Shown: positions 16,134-25,236 of the stretch, piece after piece
Position numbering within the stretch: the stretch's first letter is position 1
Layout of the letters: each line of letters begins with the position of its first letter
Source of the DNA: JBDTMC01 sp039934475
GTDB lineage: Bacteria; Acidobacteriota; Terriglobia; Bryobacterales; Bryobacteraceae
Assembly (NCBI GenBank): GCA_039934475.1
Contig: JBDTMC010000024.1
Span: forward strand, 1-31,765
Reading direction: 5' to 3'
Length of the DNA stretch: 31,765 nt
Notes under the pieces: generated by a model
The model's database searches: none
What the model saw: only the letters and a program-made list of their open reading frames with translations
What the model was told of the DNA's origin: nothing
Translations under genes and position numbers: made by a program

Positions 16134-17269
16134 CGAGCCGTGAGGGCAGCGCGCGCCGCCAGGGCCGCTTGTTCGGCTTCCTCTACGGTTGCGGCAAGCG
16201 CCGTAAGGTGACCCATCTTACGCCCCGGCCGCGCTTCCAGCTTTCCGTAGAGATGGATCTTTACGTCGGGTAAAGCCGCTGCCGCCGGCCAATCGGGTTC
16301 TCCATCGTGCCATAGATCGCCCAGCAGGTTGGCCATCGCGGCAGGGCGCAACAGTTCCGTCGAGCCCAACGGGAGACCGCAAACGGCTCGCAACTGCTGT
16401 TCGAACTGGCTCGTGATATGGGCGTCCACAGTGAGGTGACCTGAATTGTGCGGCCGTGGCGCCAGCTCATTGATCAGCAGTTGGCCGCCCGGCTTGAGAA
16501 AGAACTCGACGCATAGCACGCCGACTACATCCAGCTTCTCCACAACGATGCGCGCCATTTCAACCGCATCGTTTAATACGGCCGGGCTGACCCTCGCCGG
16601 CGCCACCGAGACATCCAGAATATGCCGCGAATGCGCGTTCTCAATCACCCCATAGTGCGCAAACGAACCGTCGATGGCGCGTGCGGCGACAACGGAAACC
16701 TCTTTTTCAAATTCAATAAATCCTTCGAGCACTGCCTCCGCCGGGCCGACGGCCGCCCAAGCCTCCGCCGCCTGCGCGCTCGAGTTCAGTGTGAACTGGC
16801 CTTTGCCGTCGTAACCAAAATCGGCTGACTTCAGAACGGCGGGCGTCCCCAGTTCCGCCAGTGCGGCGTGTAAATCCGAGAGCGAACGGACGGCACGAAA
16901 TGGCGCCACCGGCAATCCCGCCGCAGTCAGAAAGGTCTTTTCCCGCAAGCGCTGCTGCGTGGTATGCAGAACGCGTCCGGCGGGCCTCACGCTGGCGTAC
17001 TCTGCGGCGGCATCGGCCGTCGGCAAAGGCACGTTTTCAAACTCGTAAGTGACTACGGAGACATGGCGCGCAAAGTCGCGCACAGCATCCAGGTCGTCGT
17101 ACGGCGCTTCAATCTCAACATCGGAAACCTGCCCCGTGGGCGTGTCGCGATCGGGTGAAAACGTGTGGACCCGGTAACCCATGCGGCGCGCTGCGATCGC
17201 GAACATACGGCCCAGTTGCCCGCTGCCTAGAACGCCAATGGTAGACCCGGGAAGGACGACTCTCGTCAC
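16124..17269 (-). CDS. purK: N5-carboxyaminoimidazole ribonucleotide synthase
   Basis: This 381-residue ATP-grasp enzyme carries out the ATP- and bicarbonate-dependent carboxylation of AIR in de novo purine synthesis. The N-terminal nucleotide-fold motif VLGSGQLGRMFAIAARRMGY is the PurK signature. It is followed by the ATP-grasp lobe (LKSADFGYDGKGQ, EGFIEFEKEVSVVAAR) and metal-binding lines (GVLCVEFFL, INELAPRPHNSGH). The start codon is GTG at 17269, overlapping the purE stop as GTGA, so translation is coupled. The product feeds PurE directly. The stop overlaps that of the convergent M24 peptidase gene by 10 nt. Confidence 0.97.
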   Translation of the reverse strand: MTRVVLPGSTIGVLGSGQLGRMFAIAARRMGYRVHTFSPDRDTPTGQVSDVEIEAPYDDLDAVRDFARHVSVVTYEFENVPLPTADAAAEYASVRPAGRVLHTTQQRLREKTFLTAAGLPVAPFRAVRSLSDLHAALAELGTPAVLKSADFGYDGKGQFTLNSSAQAAEAWAAVGPAEAVLEGFIEFEKEVSVVAARAIDGSFAHYGVIENAHSRHILDVSVAPARVSPAVLNDAVEMARIVVEKLDVVGVLCVEFFLKPGGQLLINELAPRPHNSGHLTVDAHITSQFEQQLRAVCGLPLGSTELLRPAAMANLLGDLWHDGEPDWPAAAALPDVKIHLYGKLEARPGRKMGHLTALAATVEEAEQAALAARAALTARYR

Positions 17270-17757
17270 GGCAGGGAGTCCCTGCGCACCGCGTCCGCCT
17301 GTTGTTTGCGGAAGTGGCGCAGGCGGTCGCGAAGAGCGGCGTCATGGTTGGCAAGGATCGCCACGGCGAGCAGACCGGCATTGGTGGCGCCGGCCTTGCC
17401 AATCGCCACCGTCGCCACCGGCACACCACCCGGCATCTGCACGATGGAGAGCAGCGAATCCAATCCGTTCAGCGCCTTGGATTGCACCGGCACGCCGATC
17501 ACGGGGACCAGTGTGTTTGCCGCCACCATGCCGGGCAAATGCGCGGCGCCACCCGCGCCCGCGATGATTACCTGAAGACCGCGCGATTCGGCGGTCTTCG
17601 CATATTCCACCATGAGATCGGGCGTGCGATGGGCGGAAACGACGCGGCATTCATGCGGCACGCCCAAGGCGGTAAGTATCTCATCGGCGTGCGTCATGGT
17701 GTCCCAATCGGACTTACTACCCATAATCACGCCGACAATCGGAAGTGGATTGCTCAT
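17266..17757 (-). CDS. purE: N5-carboxyaminoimidazole ribonucleotide mutase
   Basis: This 163-residue protein has the PurE landmarks: MGSKSDWDTM (residues 12-21), VVSAHRTP with His43 as the catalytic histidine, IAGAGGAAHLPGMVAA, and GVPVQSKALNGLDSLLS. It converts the PurK product N5-CAIR to CAIR, and its pairing with purK indicates the class I bacterial route. The ATG is only 5 nt from the upstream isocitrate dehydrogenase stop, and the GTGA overlap with purK follows. icd-purE-purK therefore look like one transcript. About ten residues at the C-terminus extend beyond the core fold. Confidence 0.97.
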   Translation of the reverse strand: MSNPLPIVGVIMGSKSDWDTMTHADEILTALGVPHECRVVSAHRTPDLMVEYAKTAESRGLQVIIAGAGGAAHLPGMVAANTLVPVIGVPVQSKALNGLDSLLSIVQMPGGVPVATVAIGKAGATNAGLLAVAILANHDAALRDRLRHFRKQQADAVRRDSLP

Positions 17758-17762
17758 TGACC

Positions 17763-19205
17763 CTAGCTAACCGAGTAGGCCGCCTTGCCGTCGAAATTGC
17801 ACAGCGTTTCGGTTTTAATGAGGTCGTAGCCCGCGTCCACAATGCGGCGAAGAAGATCGATAACCTCGACTTGACTACAGGCGCCGCCCGATTTGGAGAG
17901 GTAGCGCATGCGCCAGTGATCGCAGATCAGGGTATCGGGGAAGCCGTCGGGATAGATCTTCACGCCGCGATTGCTGACCATCGTGAGGTTGAAGTCGGCG
18001 CCACCCAGTTTCTCCATCACTGGGCCGACCTCCTCCGGTTTTCCGTCTTCAATATTGAGGAAGACGTCACAGCCCACCAGTTCCTTCTTCTCCTTCGGCA
18101 CGCCGATGCCGGCGTCGTTGGACATCACCTGCGACGGCCCGGCCTTGTACTCCACGGTCTTTAACGTTGCCGGCTTCTGACCCAGACGGTCAACCACGGC
18201 CTGCGCGAACTCGCGCGTGCCCACCTTCTCTTTGCTCACGCCCTCGGCGAAGATATCGTAGGTGTGAACGCCGTCTTCCAAAGTCTTTAACCAGGCGTTG
18301 TGCACCAGACTGGCAACGTCCGGCTGGTTGATGTGAACCAGCATCAGCACTCCTCCCAGCAGCAACCCGGAGGGATTGGCGAGATTCTGTCCCGCGCGGC
18401 GGGGAGCAGATCCGTGAATCGCCTCGAACATCGCGTACTTCACGCCAATGTTGGCTGAGCCCGCCAAACCGACCGAGCCCGCGATCTGGGCAGCGACGTC
18501 GGAGAGGATATCTCCGTAGAGGTTGGGCATCACAATGACGTCAAATGCCTCCGGTGTATCCGCCATTTTGGCGGCGCCGATATCCACGATCCAATGCTCA
18601 TTCACAATGTCGGGGTACTGGCCGGCTATTTCGTCAAAGACCTTATGGAAGAGACCATCGGTCATCTTCATAATGTTGTCCTTGGTGAAACAAGTGACTT
18701 TCTTGCGATTGTTGCGCCGCGCGTATTCAAACGCATAACGCACAATCCGTTCGGAACCTGGCCGGCTGATCAGCTTCAGGGTCTGATAGACCTCTTGCGT
18801 CTGGCGGTGTTCGATACCGGCGTAGAGATCCTCTTCGTTCTCGCGCACGATTACTACATCCATCTTCGGATGCAGCGTATCCACATACGGGTGGTAGGCC
18901 ACGCACGGCCGCACGTTGGCATAGAGGCCAAGCATCTTGCGCGCGGTGACGTTCAGGCTCTTGTACCCGCCGCCCTGGGGCGTGGTGATCGGGGCCTTGA
19001 GGAACACTTTCGTGCGGCGCAGCGACTCCCATGCGGAAGGTGCGATTCCGGCTGTGTTACCTCCCAGGTATACTTTCTCGCCGATTTCGATGGTTTCAAT
19101 ATCGATGCGCGCGCCGGCTTCCTTGAGAATATGGAGCGTTGCCGCCATGATCTCCGGACCGATACCGTCGCCGTGCGCCACTGTGATAGGAGTGTTGGTT
19201 GCCAT
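17763..19205 (-). CDS. icd: Isocitrate dehydrogenase, long form with C-terminal domain
   Basis: The start is ATG 19205 (480 residues), which puts the family N-terminus TPITVAHGDGIGPEIM at residue 5. The 55 codons open upstream look unrelated to the family. Substrate residues are visible: Ser83 and Asn85 in SLNVTARK, Arg89, Arg99, Arg121, Tyr128 and Lys176. The metal aspartates Asp232 and Asp236 lie in NLYGDILSD. The coenzyme-specificity loop reads HGSAPRRAGQN, with two arginines where NADP enzymes have Lys-Tyr and NAD enzymes have Asp-Ile, so NADP use is inferred. About 145 residues follow the dehydrogenase core, as in the Thermus and alpha-proteobacterial long form. It supplies 2-oxoglutarate and NADPH in the TCA cycle. 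It heads the icd-purE-purK cluster; no clear ribosome site is visible. Confidence 0.93.
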   Translation of the reverse strand: MATNTPITVAHGDGIGPEIMAATLHILKEAGARIDIETIEIGEKVYLGGNTAGIAPSAWESLRRTKVFLKAPITTPQGGGYKSLNVTARKMLGLYANVRPCVAYHPYVDTLHPKMDVVIVRENEEDLYAGIEHRQTQEVYQTLKLISRPGSERIVRYAFEYARRNNRKKVTCFTKDNIMKMTDGLFHKVFDEIAGQYPDIVNEHWIVDIGAAKMADTPEAFDVIVMPNLYGDILSDVAAQIAGSVGLAGSANIGVKYAMFEAIHGSAPRRAGQNLANPSGLLLGGVLMLVHINQPDVASLVHNAWLKTLEDGVHTYDIFAEGVSKEKVGTREFAQAVVDRLGQKPATLKTVEYKAGPSQVMSNDAGIGVPKEKKELVGCDVFLNIEDGKPEEVGPVMEKLGGADFNLTMVSNRGVKIYPDGFPDTLICDHWRMRYLSKSGGACSQVEVIDLLRRIVDAGYDLIKTETLCNFDGKAAYSVS

Positions 19206-19410
19206 ACAAGTAGAATTTATTACCGTATCGTGTTTGGAGGACGCGGAGCAAGGGTCCCCTCCGCTGTCCCCCTCAGCACTCAGGCTGTACACGGTTGAAA
19301 AAGCGGGCGCGTTTGCCCAACCTGTACTCGTCCCGGCATGAAGCCGCACCTTTTCGTTAGGTTGGATCATCTTAATTCGAGTAAGCGACCGAATTGGAGG
19401 ATCTGTTCTC
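19206..19410. other. Divergent intergenic region, icd versus RND operon
   Basis: These 205 bases hold no supported gene. A GC-rich stretch can fold through GCGGAG (19243-19248) and CTCCGC (19259-19264) with a 10-nt loop, close to icd. I do not see a convincing sigma-70 promoter in either direction, nor a palindromic TetR/MarR-type operator of the kind often found in front of RND operons. The RND adaptor's ribosome site GGAGG is at 19396-19400. Confidence 0.35.
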
Positions 19411-20682
19411 TTGAACCCGCCTTATCTGACCCGCTGGATCTTTGGATTGACTGTTTTCAGTGCCGGCCTCTTGATGCCGGGATGCAAATCGGAACCGGTC
19501 AAGGGAGCAGGTGCACCCCCGCCTATTCCAGTGACGATTACGACTGTGAAGGCGGAAGAAGTCCCCGTGACGGCGGACTTCGCTGCCCAGACCTATGCCC
19601 GCGACACTGTGGATGTCCGCGGCCGCGTGGCGGGCTACGTCGAAAAATGGCTGTTCCGCCCAGGTTCTGAAGTGAAACAAGGCCAGGTGTTGTACGAACT
19701 CGACGTCAGACCGTACCGGGCCAGCGTCGATCAGGCGCGCGGCTCTCTGCGTCAGAGCGAAGCCGACCTGCAATTTGCGAAGCAGCAGGTAGCATTGCTG
19801 CAGGCTCAGGCCAACCTCGCCGTTGTGCAGTCTGCCCTGGTGAAGGCACGCCAGGACTATGAGCGCGTGAAACCGCTGGTGGAAGCCGACGCGTCTTCGA
19901 AACAGGATCTCGACGCGGCGACAGCCGCCTTAGCCGCTGCCGAGGCCAACGTCAATGCCAACAAGGCAAATGTGGAGCAGGCCGGGCTCTCCACCAAAAC
20001 CCAAATCGATTCCAACGCCGGCAAGGTGGAAGCACTCAAAGGTGCGCTGACGAATGCCGAGTTGAATTTAGATTACGCCGTAATTCGCGCCCCCATTAGC
20101 GGACGCATCGGCGATTCGCTCACTCCTGTGGGCGGTCTGGTGACGCCGACTTCGGCGCAGCCCCTTACTACCATCGTGCCGCTTGATCCCGTGTGGGTTC
20201 GATTCAAGGTGACCGAGTCCGACTATCTACGGTGGTCGGCGCACGGCGGCACCCCGGCCAACGTTCCCATCACGCTCTTGCTTGCCGACGGTACCGAGTA
20301 CGCGGAAAAGGGCCACATCGAAAACACGCTGAACCAAATCGATCCTCGCACTGGAACCCTGGAGTTGCAGGCGCGCTTCCCAAATCCCCACCGGACACTG
20401 CTGCCCGGTCTATTCGGGCGGGTTCGCGTGCAAGTGGATAAACGATCCAATGCGCTCTCCGTCCCGCAAAAGTCGGTCCAGCAGCTACAGAGCCTGCAAA
20501 GCGTCTACGTGGTGGACTCACAGAACAAGGTCCAGACTCGTGTCGTAACGCCCGGACCAAGAGTGGGCGAAAACTGGTTGATTGAGAAGGGCTTGAATCC
20601 AGGCGACCGTGTCATTGTCGATGGGTTGTTGCGGGTGCGCCCCGGCGCTGTAGTGGCGCCCACCCCGTATAAGGGCGACTAA
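19411..20682 (+). CDS. RND efflux periplasmic adaptor (membrane fusion lipoprotein)
   Basis: The start is TTG 19411, with GGAGG 10 nt upstream (423 residues). A lipoprotein signal ends at Cys25 (GLLMPGC), so the protein should be anchored by lipid. A lipoyl-type half (RGRVAGYVEKWLFRPGSEVK, residues 70-89) precedes a long alpha-hairpin at about 104-218, rich in Ala, Gln and Glu. The second lipoyl half (YAVIRAPISGRIGD) and a beta-barrel with membrane-proximal domain follow. It bridges the inner-membrane pump and the outer-membrane channel encoded next, as AcrA/MexA do. The pump gene starts 12 nt downstream. No regulator gene is adjacent. Confidence 0.94.
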   Translation: MNPPYLTRWIFGLTVFSAGLLMPGCKSEPVKGAGAPPPIPVTITTVKAEEVPVTADFAAQTYARDTVDVRGRVAGYVEKWLFRPGSEVKQGQVLYELDVRPYRASVDQARGSLRQSEADLQFAKQQVALLQAQANLAVVQSALVKARQDYERVKPLVEADASSKQDLDAATAALAAAEANVNANKANVEQAGLSTKTQIDSNAGKVEALKGALTNAELNLDYAVIRAPISGRIGDSLTPVGGLVTPTSAQPLTTIVPLDPVWVRFKVTESDYLRWSAHGGTPANVPITLLLADGTEYAEKGHIENTLNQIDPRTGTLELQARFPNPHRTLLPGLFGRVRVQVDKRSNALSVPQKSVQQLQSLQSVYVVDSQNKVQTRVVTPGPRVGENWLIEKGLNPGDRVIVDGLLRVRPGAVVAPTPYKGD

Positions 20683-20694
20683 CAGGATATCGAC

Positions 20695-23600
20695 ATGGCA
20701 AAATTCTTCATTGACCATCCGGTCTTCGCCATGGTTATCGCCATCGTTACGGTGATTCTTGGCGTCGTCGCAATTCCCGGTCTCCCCGTGGCCAGCTACC
20801 CCGAAGTAGTGCCGCCAGTGGTGCAGATCACCGCACAGTATTTAGGTGGTAATTCGCAGGATTTAGAGAAGACGGTCGCGCAACCCATCGAAGAACAATT
20901 GGTGGGGCTCGACGGCATGCTGTACTTCCTTTCGGCCAGCTCGAACGACGGCTCCATGACCATATCGGTCACCTTCAAACTCGGCACCAATCCCGATATC
21001 GCCGCCGTCCAAACGCAAAATCGTGTCAACGTGGCGCTGCCCCGCCTGCCTGCCGAAGTACAGAGGCAGGGCGTGACGGTGAAGAAGGTCTCGAGCGCGT
21101 TCCTGATGGGCATCAGCCTCGTCTCTACCGACAGTCGCTACGATTCGACGTTCCTCAACAACTATCTCCAGGTGAACGTCCTGAACCAGGTGGGTAGCGT
21201 CGAGGGAGTGGGCGAATCGCGGCTGACCAGCAATCAGATCTACTCTATGCGCGTCTGGGTCAACCCCGACAAAATGGCGAAGCTAGGCGTCACGGCTACC
21301 GACGTGAGTAACGCCATTCAAGCGCAGAACCGGCAAAACCCCGCAGGCGCCTTTGGACAACCGCCAAATCCGCGGGGGACAGCTTTTCAATACGCGGTGA
21401 CGGCTCCTGGACGACTGGTGACGGCGGAGGAGTTCGAAGATATCGTCATCCGTGCCAATCCCGACACATCCCTCCTTCGGGTGCGCGACATTGGGCGAGC
21501 CCAACTCGGTCTGCAGACCTATAGCGGCTTTAGCCGGGTAGACCAGAAACCATCCGGCAACATGATCATCTTCCTCTCTCCCGGCGCAAACGCGGTGGAG
21601 ACGGCGAACCAAGTGAAGAAATACATGGAGACGGCGAAAGCCAGCTTCCCTCAGGGAATGGATTATCTAGTCTCCTACGACGCCACGATGTTCGTGCGTG
21701 CGGCCATTCAGGATGTTCTCCAGACGTTGCTGGAAGCCATCGCGCTGGTCATCCTGGTTGTGTTCATCTTCCTGCAGAACTGGCGCGCCACACTGATCCC
21801 GCTACTAACCGTCCCGGTGGCCGTGATTGGCACCTTTGCGCTTTTCCCTCTTCTGGGCTTCTCCATCAACATGACCAGCATGTTCGGCCTGGTGCTTGCG
21901 ATCGGCATTGTCGTTGACGATGCCATCGTCGTGGTAGAGGCGGTGCAGCATAACATCGACAACGGTATGTCGCCGCGCGACGCTACGGTCAAGGCTATGG
22001 AAGAAGTGTCGGCGCCTGTTGTCGCCATCGCTTTCATTCTGGCCGCTGTGTTTATCCCAGTGGCCTTCCTGGGCGGCATCAGCGGACAGATCTACAAGCA
22101 GTTCGCTCTAACCATTGCCGTCTCGGTGTTGCTCTCCGCGTTCAACGCACTCTCTCTCAGCCCGGCGCTCAGCGTACTCCTGCTGCGGCCTAAGAGCACC
22201 AAGAAGACCATTCTCGACAAACCTTTCGACAGTTTCAACAAGGCATTCAATTGGACTAAGAGCCGCTACATGACCGGCGTCGGTGGCCTGATCCGCCGTC
22301 CCGTGCTCGCCTTGGCCGGGCTGTTCTGCTTCTGGATCGCCACAGGCGCCATCTTCAAGGCGATGCCAACCGGGTTCTTGCCCGATGAGGATCAAGGTGC
22401 GTTCTTTGTCGCAGTCCGCCTGCCCGACGGCGCCAGCACGGAACGAACCGACGCCGCCACAAAGAAGATCGAACAGCTGGTTGCAAAGATGCCGGGCGTG
22501 GTCGGCCTCTTCACTCTCGGCGGCATCGATATCGCTACTCGCGTCAACAGCTCCAACGTCGCCACGCTCGTGGTGCGATTAAAACCGTGGGAGGAACGCA
22601 AAGAGGCAAACGAACAGTTAGCAGCCATCCTGGCCAATTCCCAACGTGAGTTCGCCAAAGTGCCAGAGGCATTCACGTTCTCATTCGGATTGCCGCCCAT
22701 CCTCGGCCTCAGCACCACAGCAGGTTTTCAGTATGTCCTCGAGGATCGCTCGGCTAGCGACATACAAACGCTCGCCAAGGCCGCCGACGTGATCATCCAG
22801 GAGGGACGCCAACAACCGGCCATTGGCAACATCATCAATACGTTCCACCCTGACGTGCCGCAGTATAAAGTCGACGTTGATATTTCGAAGATTCAGACTT
22901 TGGGTATTCCCGTATCCGACGCCTACAACACCTTGCAAACGTTCCTGGGCGGACTGTACGTGAACGACTTCAACGCGTTCGGAAGAACCTGGCAAGTACT
23001 GGTGCAGGCCGAACCGGAGTTTCGCGATCAGCCGGCCGATATCGCGCGCTTCTATACGCGATCGTCAGACGGCAACATGGTGCCGCTGGCCACACTCACC
23101 AACGTCAAGGCGACCTCCGGACCTGACGTTGTCTATCGCTACAACCGCTACCGCGCCATCCAGTTGCTGGGCGCCCCTAAGCCTGGCTTCAGCAGCGGTC
23201 AGGCAACGCAAGCCATGGAAGACGCTTCAAAGACCGGCCTTCCCCCTGGCTTCGGCTACGAATGGACCGGAACAACGTATCAGGAAAAAGAAGCGCAGGG
23301 ACAAGAGGGCGTCATCTTCGGGTTCGCCGGAGTTCTGGTATTCCTCTTCCTCGCCGCCCTTTATGAAAGCTGGTCCATTCCGTTCGCAGTAATCATGGCC
23401 GTGCCCCTGGGTCTGTTCGGCGCGTTGGCGGCCGTGTGGCTGCGATCGTATCCCTACGACATCTACACCCAGATCGGTATCGTCACCCTGATCGGCTTGG
23501 CGGCAAAGAACGCGATTTTGATTGTCGAATACGCGCGCATGAGACGGGAACAAGGGCACTCGATAGTGGCCTCTGCCAAAGAGGCGGCTGAACTCCGGTT

Positions 23601-23841
23601 GCGACCCATTCTGATGACGTCGTTCGCATTCATTTTGGGCGTAGTGCCGCTGGCGATTGCCGTCGGCGCCGGCGCAGCTTCTCGCCGTTCTCTGGGAACA
23701 GCCGTGTTCGGCGGCATGAACGCGGCCACGCTGCTGGCGATCTTCATCGTGCCGGTGCTCTATGTTGTTGTCGAACGATGGTCGGAAGGAAAACAACCGG
23801 CAGAGGAAACTTCGTCCGCTTCACCGGAGGTGGTGGCATGA
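20695..23841 (+). CDS. RND multidrug efflux pump, inner-membrane permease (HAE-1 type)
   Basis: At 1048 residues this has full AcrB/MexB length. It begins with the family N-terminus AKFFIDHPVFAMVIAIVTVILG. The proton-relay residues are present: Asp408 and Asp409 in GIVVDDAIVVVEA and Lys938 in GLAAKNAILIVEYA. Two large periplasmic loops (about residues 30-335 and 560-870) separate two six-helix bundles, the expected duplication. It exports amphiphilic compounds by proton antiport as a trimer; substrates cannot be predicted. It is coupled on both sides: 12 nt after the adaptor gene, and overlapping the channel gene by 4 nt (ATGA). Confidence 0.97.
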   Translation: MAKFFIDHPVFAMVIAIVTVILGVVAIPGLPVASYPEVVPPVVQITAQYLGGNSQDLEKTVAQPIEEQLVGLDGMLYFLSASSNDGSMTISVTFKLGTNPDIAAVQTQNRVNVALPRLPAEVQRQGVTVKKVSSAFLMGISLVSTDSRYDSTFLNNYLQVNVLNQVGSVEGVGESRLTSNQIYSMRVWVNPDKMAKLGVTATDVSNAIQAQNRQNPAGAFGQPPNPRGTAFQYAVTAPGRLVTAEEFEDIVIRANPDTSLLRVRDIGRAQLGLQTYSGFSRVDQKPSGNMIIFLSPGANAVETANQVKKYMETAKASFPQGMDYLVSYDATMFVRAAIQDVLQTLLEAIALVILVVFIFLQNWRATLIPLLTVPVAVIGTFALFPLLGFSINMTSMFGLVLAIGIVVDDAIVVVEAVQHNIDNGMSPRDATVKAMEEVSAPVVAIAFILAAVFIPVAFLGGISGQIYKQFALTIAVSVLLSAFNALSLSPALSVLLLRPKSTKKTILDKPFDSFNKAFNWTKSRYMTGVGGLIRRPVLALAGLFCFWIATGAIFKAMPTGFLPDEDQGAFFVAVRLPDGASTERTDAATKKIEQLVAKMPGVVGLFTLGGIDIATRVNSSNVATLVVRLKPWEERKEANEQLAAILANSQREFAKVPEAFTFSFGLPPILGLSTTAGFQYVLEDRSASDIQTLAKAADVIIQEGRQQPAIGNIINTFHPDVPQYKVDVDISKIQTLGIPVSDAYNTLQTFLGGLYVNDFNAFGRTWQVLVQAEPEFRDQPADIARFYTRSSDGNMVPLATLTNVKATSGPDVVYRYNRYRAIQLLGAPKPGFSSGQATQAMEDASKTGLPPGFGYEWTGTTYQEKEAQGQEGVIFGFAGVLVFLFLAALYESWSIPFAVIMAVPLGLFGALAAVWLRSYPYDIYTQIGIVTLIGLAAKNAILIVEYARMRREQGHSIVASAKEAAELRLRPILMTSFAFILGVVPLAIAVGAGAASRRSLGTAVFGGMNAATLLAIFIVPVLYVVVERWSEGKQPAEETSSASPEVVA

Positions 23842-25232
23842 GAGCGCGTATCCTCGCGGCACTCGCCCTAACGCTCGCCGGTTGCACCCTGGGCCCGAAC
23901 TACAAGCGGCCCACTGTAGCCGCGCCGCCCACGTTTCGCGGTCAACAAACGCCGGAGACCGAACCGTCCTTGGCCGACTCGAAGTGGTTCGATCTGTTCC
24001 AGGATGAGCAGTTGAAAAGCCTCGTCAAGACGGCCTTAGAACATAACTTCGACGTCGCCATTGCAGCCGAACGCGTGGAGCAGGCGCGCCAGCAGTACGG
24101 CATCGCGCGCGCCAATGAATTCCCCTTCCTCTCCGCGCAGGCCGGTCTCACCACCCAAAGGCAGTCCTCAGTTGGTTCGTTCCGCTTTATTCAAAAGGGA
24201 ACCGATTTGAGCGCCACCTACACACAAGCCGGCGCTGCCGTCACCTGGGACGTCGACCTCTTCGGCCGTCTGCGCCGTCTGCGGGAATCCGCCCGCGCCC
24301 GCTACCTCGCCACAGAAGAGACCAAACACGGTGTAACCGTTGCCCTAATCGGCGACGTGATGACGTCTTACTTCCTGCTGCGCGAACGCGACCTCGAACT
24401 TCAGATCGCCCGGCAAACCCGGGACGTTGCCAATGACAGTGTCCGCCTGGTGAATCTGCGGCATGACCGCGGCGTGGCCACCGGCCTCGATGTGCATCAG
24501 GCGGAGCAACTCCTGTACACGGCGACTTCCCAGATTGCCTCCACAGACAAGGACATCCGGCAAACGGAAGATGCGTTGAACCTCCTGTTGGGCCAAGCCC
24601 CGGGCGACATCGCGCGCGGCAACAAACTCGAAGAGTTTAAGATGCCTCCGCAGCTTGCGGCGGGATTGCCATCGAGCCTGCTGGAGCGCCGCCCCGACAT
24701 CCGCGCCGCCGAACAGAATCTGATTTCGGCCAACGCACAAATCGGCGCCGCCAAAGCCATGTACTTCCCCGATATCAGCCTTACCGGGTTCCTCGGGGGA
24801 CAAAGCCGGCAGCTTACTAACCTGTTTACCGGTCCCGCGCGTTTCTGGACAATTACTCCTTCGGGAACCTTGCCCATCTTCAATGCCGGCCAGGTTCGGG
24901 CCAATGTGCGCCTCACCGAAGCACAGCAGCGTGAACTGCTGGTCACTTACCAAAAGACCATCTATGGCGCGTTCCGCGATGTGTCAGACGCGCTCGCTGC
25001 CTACCAATACTCCGGCGAACAACTGACTGAGCAGCAAAAGCTGGTGACGGCGCTATCCGAGTCCACACGTCTTTCGGAATTGCGCTACAAGGGTGGACTG
25101 GACAGCTATCTGCAAGTGCTCGATTCGCAGCGCAATCTATTCCGCGGCCAACTGACCCTCGCCCAATTGCGGCTACAGGTGATGACATCCTACGTGCAGT
25201 TATACCGCTCACTGGGCGGCGGCTGGCAATAA
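23838..25232 (+). CDS. RND efflux outer-membrane channel lipoprotein (OprM/NodT family)
   Basis: The start is ATG 23838 (464 residues). It is preceded by GGAGG and overlaps the pump stop as ATGA. A lipoprotein signal ends in LTLAGC with Cys16 as the lipidated residue, followed by LGPNYKRP, a hallmark of the OprM/NodT group. The mature protein shows two similar outer-membrane-efflux repeats with long helices: AAERVEQARQQYGIARANEF and QNLISANAQIGAAKAMYFPD. A trimer should form the TolC-like exit duct for the adaptor and pump encoded upstream. The gene ends 4 nt from the convergent HNH gene. Confidence 0.95.
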   Translation: MRARILAALALTLAGCTLGPNYKRPTVAAPPTFRGQQTPETEPSLADSKWFDLFQDEQLKSLVKTALEHNFDVAIAAERVEQARQQYGIARANEFPFLSAQAGLTTQRQSSVGSFRFIQKGTDLSATYTQAGAAVTWDVDLFGRLRRLRESARARYLATEETKHGVTVALIGDVMTSYFLLRERDLELQIARQTRDVANDSVRLVNLRHDRGVATGLDVHQAEQLLYTATSQIASTDKDIRQTEDALNLLLGQAPGDIARGNKLEEFKMPPQLAAGLPSSLLERRPDIRAAEQNLISANAQIGAAKAMYFPDISLTGFLGGQSRQLTNLFTGPARFWTITPSGTLPIFNAGQVRANVRLTEAQQRELLVTYQKTIYGAFRDVSDALAAYQYSGEQLTEQQKLVTALSESTRLSELRYKGGLDSYLQVLDSQRNLFRGQLTLAQLRLQVMTSYVQLYRSLGGGWQ

Positions 25233-25236
25233 ACAA

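Noticed and set aside
18594..19298. 234-codon frame opposite isocitrate dehydrogenase
   Set aside because: Antisense to conserved catalytic segments; no recognisable product.
19206..19370. 55-codon N-terminal extension of isocitrate dehydrogenase
   Set aside because: The family starts at the GDGIGPE segment a few residues after ATG 19205; the extension has no domain and overlaps the likely promoter region.
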